In this document: positions 43,151 to 54,054 of the stretch, one piece after another
How the letters are laid out: each line of letters starts with the position of its first letter
How positions within the stretch are numbered: position 1 is the first letter of the stretch
Assembly: GCF_039614725.1 (NCBI RefSeq)
Contig: NZ_CP154859.1
Span: 3,720,001 to 3,784,000, forward strand
Direction: 5' to 3'
DNA length: 64,000 nt
Origin: Thauera sp. JM12B12
GTDB taxonomy: Bacteria > Pseudomonadota > Gammaproteobacteria > Burkholderiales > Rhodocyclaceae
The notes under the pieces: generated by a model
The model's input: only the letters and a program-made list of their open reading frames with translations
Databases searched by the model: none
Told to the model about the DNA's origin: nothing
Position numbers and translations under genes: made by a program

Positions 43151-43785
43151 GTTCCCCTTCCATCCCCCGCCCCGCCGACCGCCGCATCACCGGGGTGCTG
43201 CTCGCCGGCGGCCAGGGCAGCCGCATGGGCGGTGTCGACAAGGGCCTGGTCGCGCTCGCCGGGCGACCGATGGCGGCGCATGCGCTCGAACGCCTCGCCC
43301 CCCAGGTCGATGAACTGATCATCAACGCCAACCAGAACCTGGAGGCCTGGCGCAGCTTCGGCCATCCGGTGTTCGGCGACGACATCGGCGGTTTCGCCGG
43401 TCCGCTCGCCGGGCTGCATGCCGCGCTCAAGCGCGCGCAGCACCCCTTCGTCGTCACCGCGCCCTGCGACTCGCCCTTCCTGCCCGCCGACCTCGTCGAG
43501 CGCCTGGCCACGGCGCTGCACGCCGCCGATGCCCAGCTCGCGGTAGCAAAGACCTTCGACCAGCCGCACCCGGTGTTCTGCCTGTGCCGACGCGATATCG
43601 CCGACCACCTCGGCGCCTTCCTGGCCGGCGGCGGGCGCAAGATCGACCGCTGGTACGGCACGCTGAAGGTGGTGGAGGTGCCTTTCGACGACGAGGAAGC
43701 CGCCTTCCGCAACATCAACACCCGCGACGAGCTGGCGGAGGCCGCGCGCGACCTGCCCGGCGCCGAGGACGCACCGCGCCGATGA
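43147..43785 (+). CDS. mobA: Molybdenum cofactor guanylyltransferase
   Basis: The 212-residue nucleotidyltransferase attaches GMP to molybdopterin to make MGD, the cofactor form that FdhA needs. The GTP-binding loop GVLLAGGQGSRMGGVDKGLV, the INANQN motif and the metal-binding APCDSPFLP are intact. It overlaps fdhD by 4 bp and the following regulator gene by 4 bp, so the three are translated together. mobB is encoded separately on the other strand about 2.5 kb away. Confidence 0.95.
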   Translation: MSSPSIPRPADRRITGVLLAGGQGSRMGGVDKGLVALAGRPMAAHALERLAPQVDELIINANQNLEAWRSFGHPVFGDDIGGFAGPLAGLHAALKRAQHPFVVTAPCDSPFLPADLVERLATALHAADAQLAVAKTFDQPHPVFCLCRRDIADHLGAFLAGGGRKIDRWYGTLKVVEVPFDDEEAAFRNINTRDELAEAARDLPGAEDAPRR

Positions 43786-44789
43786 CGTCGCGCCCCGCGC
43801 ATCCGGCAGGCGCCGGTGCGCCGCATGGCGCAGACCACGCCGCGGACGCCGCGCCCTCGCGACGCCGGCCACCGGCGCCGGACATGCACGCCGGGGCGCC
43901 CGCCGCGCCCGCGGCCTGCCTCAACGCGCGCGAGGCCGCGGCCTTCCTGCAGCTCAACGAGAAGAAGCTCTACGAGCTCGCCAACAGCCGTGAGCTGCCC
44001 GCCGCGCGCGTGGGCGGCAAGTGGCTGTTCCCGCGCGCGCTGCTGGAGGAATGGCTGCTCGAGCAGGCCCACGGCGGCGCGCTCACCGACCGCCTGCTGA
44101 TCACCGGCAGCGACGACCCGCTGCTGGCCGCCACGGTGGGCGCGCTCGCGCCGGCGCTGGGCGGCGAGGCCTTCGTCGCCTACAGCCCCACCGGCACCCT
44201 GGCGGGGCTGGAATTGCTCGCCCGCCGCCGCGCCAGCGTGTGCGCGCTGCACTGGGGCGGCGTCGAGCACAGCGCGCAGCAGCACGCCATGCTGCTGCGC
44301 CGCTTCGCGCCGCACCGCCAGTGGGCGCTGGTCCGCCTGGCGCTGCGCGAACAGGGGGTGATCCTGCGCCGCGGCCTCGAGGTCGACGGCATCGAGACCC
44401 TGGCCGCCTTCGACTATCGCTGGGCGATGCGCCAGCCCGGCGCCGGCTCGGCGCATTTCCTCGCGTCCGCGCTCGCCAGCCGTGGCTTCGCGGCCGCGGA
44501 CTGCAGCGCCGTCGCCACCGCCCACACCGAGCGCGAGGCTGCGGCCCTGGTCGCGCGCGAGGACGCCGACTGCGCACCCGGCACGCGCGCGGCGGCGGCG
44601 GAGTTCGGCCTCGGCTTCCTGGCGCTCGGCTGGGAGGCCTTCGACCTCGCGCTGCCGCGCGACGTGCTGTTCCGCCGCCTGTTCCAGGATCTGCTCGCCG
44701 CACACGGCGACGCACGCTCGCAGGCGCTGGCGAACCGGCTCGGCGGCTACGACCTCAGCCCCCTCGGACGGGTGCTCGGCCTCGACTGA
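43782..44789 (+). CDS. HTH plus substrate-binding domain regulator
   Basis: The 335-residue protein joins an excisionase/MerR-like helix-turn-helix (about 46-95; CLNAREAAAFLQLNEKKLYE and GGKWLFPRALLEEWL) to a periplasmic-binding-protein-like domain (about 100-330; DRLLITGSDDPLLAATVGAL, YSPTGTLAGLELLARRRASV). With no signal peptide the binding domain must act in the cytoplasm. This fusion type is known beside molybdate or tungstate genes and is thought to sense the oxyanion. Here it follows fdhD-mobA with a 4-bp overlap, so I infer that it controls Mo/W-dependent genes such as the adjacent fdh operon. The first 45 residues are low-complexity Ala/Pro/His-rich. Confidence 0.8.
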   Translation: MTSRPAHPAGAGAPHGADHAADAAPSRRRPPAPDMHAGAPAAPAACLNAREAAAFLQLNEKKLYELANSRELPAARVGGKWLFPRALLEEWLLEQAHGGALTDRLLITGSDDPLLAATVGALAPALGGEAFVAYSPTGTLAGLELLARRRASVCALHWGGVEHSAQQHAMLLRRFAPHRQWALVRLALREQGVILRRGLEVDGIETLAAFDYRWAMRQPGAGSAHFLASALASRGFAAADCSAVATAHTEREAAALVAREDADCAPGTRAAAAEFGLGFLALGWEAFDLALPRDVLFRRLFQDLLAAHGDARSQALANRLGGYDLSPLGRVLGLD

Positions 44790-44804
44790 CGGGGCACCCC
44801 GGTC

Positions 44805-46139
44805 TCAGTGCAGCTTGACGCGGGGCTCGGTGCGACGCGTGATCATGCGCGCCAGGGTGTCGAGCGTCACCTTGACCCAGCCGTGCAGCGCAAGCTCGTG
44901 CATCTTGTACAGCGAGGCGTACATCAGGCGGGCAAACCAGCCCTCGATGAACAGGTCGCCCCGGGTGAGTCCGCCCATCATGTTGCCCACGGTGCTGAAC
45001 TCGCCGAGCGACACCAGCGAACCGAAATCGCGGTAGCGGTAGTCCCGCATCGGCTTGCCGGCGATGCGGCGCTGCAGCTGCTGGTACAGATGCGCGGCCT
45101 GCTGGTGCGCGGCCTGCGCGCGCGGCGGCACGAAGCCGTTCTTGTCCGGCCACGGGCAGGCGGCGCAGTCGCCGAGCGCGAAGATGTCGTCGTCGGCCGA
45201 GGTCTGCAGCGTCGGCCTCACCACGAGCTGGTTGATGCGGTTGGTTTCCAGACCATCCAGTTCGCCGAGGAAGTCGGGCGCCTTCACCCCTGCCGCCCAC
45301 ACCACCAGCTCGGCGGGCAGCACGCGACCGTCGGCAAGGCGCACGCCGTCGGCCATCACCTCCGCCACCCGTGCATCGGTATGCACATCCACGCCGAGCG
45401 TGCGCAGCAGGCGCTCGGTGGCCTGCGAGAGGCGCTCGGGCAGCGCCGGGAGCACGCGCGGGGCGGCCTCGATGAGGACGAGCCTGATGTCCTTGTCGGC
45501 ATCGACGCGATCCAGGCCGTAGGCCACCACCTCGCGGGTGGTGTGGTGAAGCTCGGCGGCAAGCTCGACGCCGGTGGCGCCGGCACCGATGATCGCCACG
45601 TGCAGCTGCTCGGGGCGCAGCGGCGTGGGCTGGGCGTGGGCGCGCACGCAGGCGTTGACCATGCGCACATGGAAGCGCCGCGCGTCCGCGACCGTCTCGA
45701 GCTTGAGCGCGTGCTCGCGCACGCCGGGGGTACCGAAATCGTTGCTCTGGCTGCCGACCGCGATCACCAGCGTGTCGTAGGGGAAGGAGCGCGCCGGTGT
45801 GACCTCCTTGCCGTCCTCATCCACGAAGGGCGCGACGTGCACCTCGCGCGCCCGACGATCGAGGCCGGTCATCCGACCGATGCGGAAACGGAATCCATGC
45901 CAGTGCGCCTGCGCCAGGTAGGGCACCTCGTGATCACCGAGATCCATGCTCCCGGCAGCAATCTCGTGCAACTTGGGCTTCCAGACGTGGGTGCGCTTGC
46001 TGTCGATGAGCGTGACCTCGGCCGTGCCGCGACGGCCGAACTTGCGGCCCAGGCGTGTCGCCAACTCCAGCCCGCCCGCGCCGCCGCCGACGATGACGAT
46101 ACGGTGAGGCGCCCCCGACGTGGCCTTGTCGATCTGCAT
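44805..46139 (-). CDS. ndh: Type II NADH:quinone oxidoreductase (NDH-2)
   Basis: The 444-residue flavoprotein has two Rossmann Gly motifs, IVIVGGGAGGLELATRLG (FAD, about 14-31) and VAIIGAGATGVELAAEL (NADH, about 182-198), and the NDH-2-specific AGVKAPDFL plus AAHQQAAHLYQQL region. It passes electrons from NADH to quinone without pumping protons, bound to the inner face of the membrane through the C-terminal helices (LMYASLYKMHELALHGW). Its upstream region contains a -10-like TAAGAT followed directly by a 30-bp palindrome (46144-46173). It is convergent with the HTH regulator gene (15-bp gap). Confidence 0.93.
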   Translation of the reverse strand: MQIDKATSGAPHRIVIVGGGAGGLELATRLGRKFGRRGTAEVTLIDSKRTHVWKPKLHEIAAGSMDLGDHEVPYLAQAHWHGFRFRIGRMTGLDRRAREVHVAPFVDEDGKEVTPARSFPYDTLVIAVGSQSNDFGTPGVREHALKLETVADARRFHVRMVNACVRAHAQPTPLRPEQLHVAIIGAGATGVELAAELHHTTREVVAYGLDRVDADKDIRLVLIEAAPRVLPALPERLSQATERLLRTLGVDVHTDARVAEVMADGVRLADGRVLPAELVVWAAGVKAPDFLGELDGLETNRINQLVVRPTLQTSADDDIFALGDCAACPWPDKNGFVPPRAQAAHQQAAHLYQQLQRRIAGKPMRDYRYRDFGSLVSLGEFSTVGNMMGGLTRGDLFIEGWFARLMYASLYKMHELALHGWVKVTLDTLARMITRRTEPRVKLH

Positions 46140-46143
46140 GATT

Positions 46144-46173
46144 TTCTCTCGATAAAATTTTTAATCTCGAGAA
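46144..46173. promoter_or_regulatory. A/T-rich palindrome before ndh, candidate operator
   Basis: TTCTCTCGAT (46144-46153) is matched at eight of ten positions by the reverse complement of ATCTCGAGAA (46164-46173), with a 10-bp AAAATTTTTA spacer. It lies 5-34 bp upstream of the ndh start, just downstream of the TAAGAT box at 46173-46178 (minus strand), where a repressor would block transcription initiation. The 46141-46178 segment is much richer in A/T than its surroundings. The arms do not fit the FNR or NsrR consensus well; an Rrf2-type or other redox regulator is only a guess. Confidence 0.5.
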
Positions 46174-46254
46174 TCTTAGCAGAGCATGGCCGGCCTCTTG
46201 CCCGCAGGTCGCACCGATGCAACAGCGCGCCACGCGATCGCGGGCGGGGTGGCG

Positions 46255-46742
46255 CTACAAGCGCAGGCGGTCCACGATGAAGTCGGCCACCTGCGCGGGA
46301 TCGTTGATGTCGAGCTGGGGCAGTGTTGCGCCCAGCCTGACGTCGGTGGCAATGGCAATGATGTGCGGATCGTCCGGATGCAGCAGCGGCTCGGTCACCA
46401 CGGCGCGGTGCACCTCGATCTTGGGAATCGCGGCACGCTTGAAGCCTTCGACCAGCACCAGGTCGCAAGGCCCGAGCCGGGCGAGCAGCTCGTCGAGCGT
46501 GGCCTCGGGCGCGCCGCGCAGCTCGCGGGTGAGCGACCAGCGCTGCGCCGAGCTCACCATGACCTCGCTGCAGCCGGCCTGACGGTGGCGCCACGAGTCC
46601 TTGCCGGCATGGTCGATGTCGAAGCTGTGGTGCGCGTGCTTGACCAGCGACACCACCAGACCGCGCGCGCTGAGCACGCCGATCACCTGTTCGACCAGGG
46701 TGGTCTTGCCGCTGCCGGACCAGCCGGCGAAACCCATCACTT

Positions 46743-46746
<4 letters not shown>
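46255..46746 (-). CDS. mobB: MobB, MGD biosynthesis GTP-binding adaptor
   Basis: The 163-residue P-loop protein has Walker A GFAGWSGSGKTTLVEQVI, the SLVKHAHHSFDIDHAGKDSWRHRQAG segment typical of MobB, and LVLVEGFKRAAIPKIEVHR. MobB binds GTP and assists MobA in making MGD. Its ATG overlaps the stop of the sensor kinase gene by 4 bp (ATGA), so it is coupled to a two-component system rather than to mobA. It is 115 bp upstream of ndh. Confidence 0.93.
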
Positions 46747-48827
<2,081 letters not shown>

Positions 48828-48888
48828 CCTCGACGCCCCCGTCCCGCGCCCGGCCGGTCGCGCCGCCTCCCCGGGGTGCGCATGCGAT

Positions 48889-50361
<1,473 letters not shown>

Positions 50362-50392
50362 CCTCCTCCGTCACGCCTCCGTGCCCGCAGCC

Positions 50393-50803
50393 TCAGAACG
50401 GCTTGAGCACCACCAGGAACACCACGACGAACAGCACCAGCACCGGGATCTCGTTGAAATAGCGGTACCAGACATGGCTGCGCGTGTTGCGGCCGGCGGC
50501 GAAGTCGCGCATCAGCTTGCCGCAGTACAGGTGGTAGCCGATGAGCCCGATCACGAGCAGTGTCTTCAGGTGCAGCCAGCCGCCGGCAAAGCCGTAGCCG
50601 AACCACAGCCACAGGCCGAGGCCGACGGCGAGGATGCCGAGCGGGGTCATGAAGCGGTACAGCTTCATCTCCATCATCGCCAGGCGCTCGCGGGTGGCCG
50701 CGTCCTCGACCATCGCATGATTGACGAACAGGCGGGGCAGGTAGAACAGGCCGGCGAACCAGCTCACGACGAAGACGATGTGCAGGGCCTTCAGGGACAG
50801 CAT
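50393..50803 (-). CDS. hemJ: Protoporphyrinogen IX oxidase HemJ
   Basis: The 136-residue membrane protein has four helices and the HemJ pattern: LKALHIVFVVSWFAGLFYLPRLFV with the conserved His, YRFMTPLGILAVGLGLWLW, HLKTLLVIGLIGYHLYCGKLM with the conserved His-Leu-Lys, and YRYFNEIPVLVLFVVVFLVV. HemJ oxidises protoporphyrinogen IX to protoporphyrin IX in haem synthesis. MLSLKALHI is the family start. It is placed directly upstream of the sigma-54 response regulator on the same strand. Confidence 0.93.
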   Translation of the reverse strand: MLSLKALHIVFVVSWFAGLFYLPRLFVNHAMVEDAATRERLAMMEMKLYRFMTPLGILAVGLGLWLWFGYGFAGGWLHLKTLLVIGLIGYHLYCGKLMRDFAAGRNTRSHVWYRYFNEIPVLVLFVVVFLVVLKPF

Positions 50804-50875
50804 CGAGGATCTCGCTCCAGGATTGATCGGAAATGTGCGCAACAGGGCGGCGCTGCAGGCGCGCCCGCGGCTGGG

Positions 50876-51748
50876 TCAGCCCGCGGTCGCGGCGCGCAGC
50901 CCGTCCGCGATCGTCGGATAGCGCAGGCGCACGCGCAGTTCCCGCTTCAGCCGGCGATTGTCGAGGCGGCGCGACTCGCCCATGAAGGACAGGGTGAGCG
51001 CCGACAGCCGGGCGGCGATCTCGGCGCGCGGCAGGCGCGGCGGGCGGGCAAGCGAGAAGGCGTCGGCCACGGCGTCGAAGTAGTCCCCCATCTTCATGCC
51101 GGAGTCGTCGCTCGCGTTGTACACCCGGCCCGCGGGAGCGCGAAACAGCGCCAGACAGGCGAGGCGGGCGAGATCGTCGGCGTGGATGTGGTTGGTATGC
51201 ACGTCCTCGTCGACGACCAGCACCGGATCGCCGCGGCGCAGGCGGTCGAGCGGCAGGCGGTCGGCGGCGTAGATGCCGGGCGCGCGCAGCACGGCCACGC
51301 GCACGCCGGCGCGGCGGCCGAAGCTACGCAGCCGGCGCTCGGCATCGACCCGGCGCCGACCGCGCGCAGTCTGTGCGTTGCAGCGCCGCGTCTCGTCCAC
51401 GCGGGCCCCGCCACAGTCGCCGTAAACCCCTGTCGTGCTTATGTATACCACCCCCTGTGGTAGACTTTTGCCGCTTCCGAGCGCGGCCAGCAGCCGCTTC
51501 GTGCGAGGGTCGTCCGGGCCGCTCGCGGGCGGCGGCGCAAAGTGCAGCACCGCGTCGGCCAGCCCGGCCAGGCGGCGCAGGCTGTGGCGATCGTCGAGGT
51601 CGCCGAGCAGCGGGACCGCGCCCGCCGCGCGCAGTGCCGGGCAGCTCTCGGGCTGGCGCACGAGGGCGAACACGCGAAAGCGGCGCGTCAGCCAGGGAAG
51701 GGCGCGGAGCGCGACGTCACCGCTGCCCACGATCAGGATTCGTTTCAT
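50876..51748 (-). CDS. NAD(P)-dependent epimerase/SDR-like protein
   Basis: The 290-residue Rossmann protein begins MKRILIVGSGDVALRALPWL (Gly motif GSGDVA), with STTGVYGDCGG in place of the SSxxVYG motif and NHIHADDLARLACLAL. It resembles the YeeZ-like extended SDR group; no catalytic YxxxK is obvious, so activity is uncertain. The -10-like GATAAT (51755-51760, minus strand) ends only 7 bp before the ATG, suggesting a leaderless mRNA. A segment around 51425-51475 has unusual A/T-rich codons (ATA, ACA, GTT, GTA) for this genome. hemJ begins 72 bp downstream on the same strand. Confidence 0.8.
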   Translation of the reverse strand: MKRILIVGSGDVALRALPWLTRRFRVFALVRQPESCPALRAAGAVPLLGDLDDRHSLRRLAGLADAVLHFAPPPASGPDDPRTKRLLAALGSGKSLPQGVVYISTTGVYGDCGGARVDETRRCNAQTARGRRRVDAERRLRSFGRRAGVRVAVLRAPGIYAADRLPLDRLRRGDPVLVVDEDVHTNHIHADDLARLACLALFRAPAGRVYNASDDSGMKMGDYFDAVADAFSLARPPRLPRAEIAARLSALTLSFMGESRRLDNRRLKRELRVRLRYPTIADGLRAATAG

Positions 51749-51769
51749 TTTTTGATTATCTCACGCACC

Positions 51770-52780
51770 ATGACCCATCGGATTTCACTTCGCCCCGGCG
51801 ACCATCACTTCGAGGCCGCCGATGATCAGACCGTGCTCGAGGCCGCACTCGCCGCAGGCCTGCTGCTGCCGCACAGCTGCCGCGACGGCGCCTGTGGCGC
51901 CTGCAAGGGCAAGGTGCTCGAAGGCGAGGTGGATCTGAAGCCGCACTCCGCGGGCGCGCTCACCGACGCCGAACGCAGCGAGGGCTACACCCTGTTCTGC
52001 TGCGCCCGCCCGCTGGGCGACCTGGTCGTGCAGGCGCGCAACGTCAGCCGCGCCGACGACATCCCGGTGAGAAAGCTGCCGGCGCGCGTGCAGCGCCTGG
52101 AGCGCCTCGCCGACGACGTCATGCTGATCGACCTCAAGCTGCCGGCGAGCGAGCAGTTCCAGTTCCGCGCCGGCCAGTACATCGACATCCTGCTCGCCGA
52201 CGGCCAGCGCCGCAGCTTCTCGATCGCCAATGCGCCCCACGACGCCGGCCATCTCGAGCTCCACGTGCGTCGCATCGACGGCGGCCGCTTCACCGCCCAT
52301 GTGTTCGAGACCATGAAGGAGAAGGAGATCCTGCGCTTCGAGGGCCCGCTCGGCAGTTTCTGGCTGCGCGAGGACTCCACGCGACCGATCGTCATGGTTG
52401 CCGGCGGCACCGGCTTCGCGCCGATCAAGGGCATCGTCGAGCACGCCCTCCACACCGGCCTGCAACGGCCGATCACGCTCTACTGGGGGGCACGCACCCG
52501 CGCCGGTCTGTACATGGACGCGCTCGCGCGCACCTGGGAAACCGCGCTGCCCGGATTCCGCTACGTGCCGGTACTGTCGGACGAAGCATGGGACGGCCGC
52601 CAGGGGCTGGTGCACCAGGCGGTACTGGACGATTTTGCCGACCTCGCGCAGCATGAGGTCTATGCCTGTGGCGCACCGGCAATGATCGAGGTCGCGCGCA
52701 GCAGCTTCTGCATCGAGCGCGGACTGGCGGGGGACGCCTTCTTCGCCGATGCGTTCACTTTCGCCCAGCCCTCGAACTGA
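51770..52780 (+). CDS. 2Fe-2S/FAD NAD(P)H reductase (AscD-like)
   Basis: This 336-residue protein has an N-terminal plant-type ferredoxin domain (about 1-92) with SCRDGACGACKGKV and a fourth Cys in LFCCARP, then FAD-binding and NAD-binding domains of the ferredoxin reductase family (RAGQYIDILLADGQRRSFSIAN; VMVAGGTGFAPIKGIVEH; YACGAPAMIEVA). It resembles the reductases annotated as CDP-6-deoxy-3,4-glucoseen reductase, but no deoxysugar genes are nearby, so the electron acceptor is unknown. The start is 21 bp from the divergent SDR-like gene, and the HDOD protein gene begins 15 bp after the stop. Confidence 0.88.
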   Translation: MTHRISLRPGDHHFEAADDQTVLEAALAAGLLLPHSCRDGACGACKGKVLEGEVDLKPHSAGALTDAERSEGYTLFCCARPLGDLVVQARNVSRADDIPVRKLPARVQRLERLADDVMLIDLKLPASEQFQFRAGQYIDILLADGQRRSFSIANAPHDAGHLELHVRRIDGGRFTAHVFETMKEKEILRFEGPLGSFWLREDSTRPIVMVAGGTGFAPIKGIVEHALHTGLQRPITLYWGARTRAGLYMDALARTWETALPGFRYVPVLSDEAWDGRQGLVHQAVLDDFADLAQHEVYACGAPAMIEVARSSFCIERGLAGDAFFADAFTFAQPSN

Positions 52781-52795
52781 GCCCCGGAGCGCTCG

Positions 52796-53932
52796 ATGAG
52801 CCAGACCACGCTGCTGACCCGCGAACCGGTCGTCAACAAGAACCGCGCCATCACCGCCAACCGCATCATCGCCCACGGCCCGAACATCGGCGCGGTGGCC
52901 GAGGCGCTCGCCGGCCAGGCCGAGGTGTGGCCGACCCACCATCCGGTCTTCGTCAGCCTCGGTCGCCTCGTACCCACGCCCGACCTCATGGCGTGGTCGA
53001 TTCCCGACAACGTCGCCATCGAAATCCCGGCGCAGACGCTCGCCCACCCGCAGACACAGGCGCTGATGGCCAATCTGCGCGACGCCGGCGTGGGCATGTG
53101 CCTGACCTGGTACCAGCCGGGCGTCGCCCTGCCCGCCGGCTACGACTGGCGCTTCGTCCTCATCGACGCCCGCCGCGTCCCCACCCCGTCAGGCTCGCCG
53201 GGGCTCAGCCTGGCCTGGGGCCTGCCCGACATCGGCGGATTCCGCGACGCCGTCGGCGCGGGCTACGACGGCGCCTCGGGCTGGTTCTTCCTCCACGGCA
53301 ACCCGCCGGCCAAGGCGCTCACGCCCGGGCACGCGCAGATCGTCCGCCTGCTCAACCTGGTGCGCAACAACGGCGAGATCCGCGACATCGAGGCGGTGCT
53401 CAAGCAGGACGTGGCGCTGTCGTACAAGCTGCTGCGCTACATCAACTCGGCCGGCTTCGGCCTGATGGTCGAGATCCAGTCCTTCCGCCACGCGGTGAGC
53501 ATCCTCGGCTACGACGCCCTCAACAAATGGCTGTCGCTGCTGCTGGTCACCGCCAGCCGCGACCCGAGCGCGCCCGCGCTGATGCAGACCGCGATCGCGC
53601 GCGGCCGCTTCATGGAGGAAATCGGCGCGAGCTACTTCGATGCCGGCGAGCGCGACAACCTCTTCATCACCGGCGCCTTTTCCCTGCTGCACACCCTGCT
53701 CGGCACCTCGATGCAGGCCCTGCTCGAGGAGATGAACCTGCCCGCCAACGTCAGCGAGGCCCTGCTCTACGGCCAGGGCGAGTTCGCGCCCTTCCTGCGC
53801 CTGGCGCAATCCTGCGAGAACTTCGACGTCAAGGCGCTCAATGCCGCCGCCGGCGAGCTGCACCTGCCGTTCGAGCGTGTCAATCGCGCCCTGCTCGTCG
53901 GCCTCGGCTTCGCCGACAGCCTGAACGCATGA
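52796..53932 (+). CDS. Degenerate EAL-HDOD signalling protein (YuxH-like)
   Basis: The 378-residue protein starts with a YuxH-like N-terminus (MSQTTLLTREPVVNKNRAITANRIIAH) that corresponds to the FLARQPIL opening of EAL-HDOD proteins. The EAL catalytic motifs are missing, so it should not cleave c-di-GMP. A HDOD domain follows (about 185-350; LTPGHAQIVRLLNLVRNNGEIRDIEAVLKQDVALSYKLLRYINSAGFG). HDOD proteins are regulatory scaffolds; YuxH members bind or influence c-di-GMP pathways. It sits 15 bp after the reductase gene and 122 bp before the HDOD-type kinase gene, opening a run of three signalling genes. Confidence 0.82.
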   Translation: MSQTTLLTREPVVNKNRAITANRIIAHGPNIGAVAEALAGQAEVWPTHHPVFVSLGRLVPTPDLMAWSIPDNVAIEIPAQTLAHPQTQALMANLRDAGVGMCLTWYQPGVALPAGYDWRFVLIDARRVPTPSGSPGLSLAWGLPDIGGFRDAVGAGYDGASGWFFLHGNPPAKALTPGHAQIVRLLNLVRNNGEIRDIEAVLKQDVALSYKLLRYINSAGFGLMVEIQSFRHAVSILGYDALNKWLSLLLVTASRDPSAPALMQTAIARGRFMEEIGASYFDAGERDNLFITGAFSLLHTLLGTSMQALLEEMNLPANVSEALLYGQGEFAPFLRLAQSCENFDVKALNAAAGELHLPFERVNRALLVGLGFADSLNA

Positions 53933-54018
53933 GTGCGCCCGGCACCCGCGCGGCGGCAGGCGCCGGCGCCAAGCATCCGACTGCCACACCGGTCACGGAA
54001 AGCGGCGGGACGAACGGC

Positions 54019-54024
54019 TAGAAT
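54019..54024 (+). promoter_or_regulatory. Putative -10 box for HDOD-kinase gene
   Basis: TAGAAT lies 36 bp before the ATG at 54055. It sits in the 122-bp gap after the YuxH-like gene, so the kinase and the GGDEF-EAL gene may be transcribed from here. The -35 region is not recognisable. Confidence 0.4.
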
Positions 54025-54054
54025 CCCCGAGCCCCATTCCTCGCGTCCGACCGC

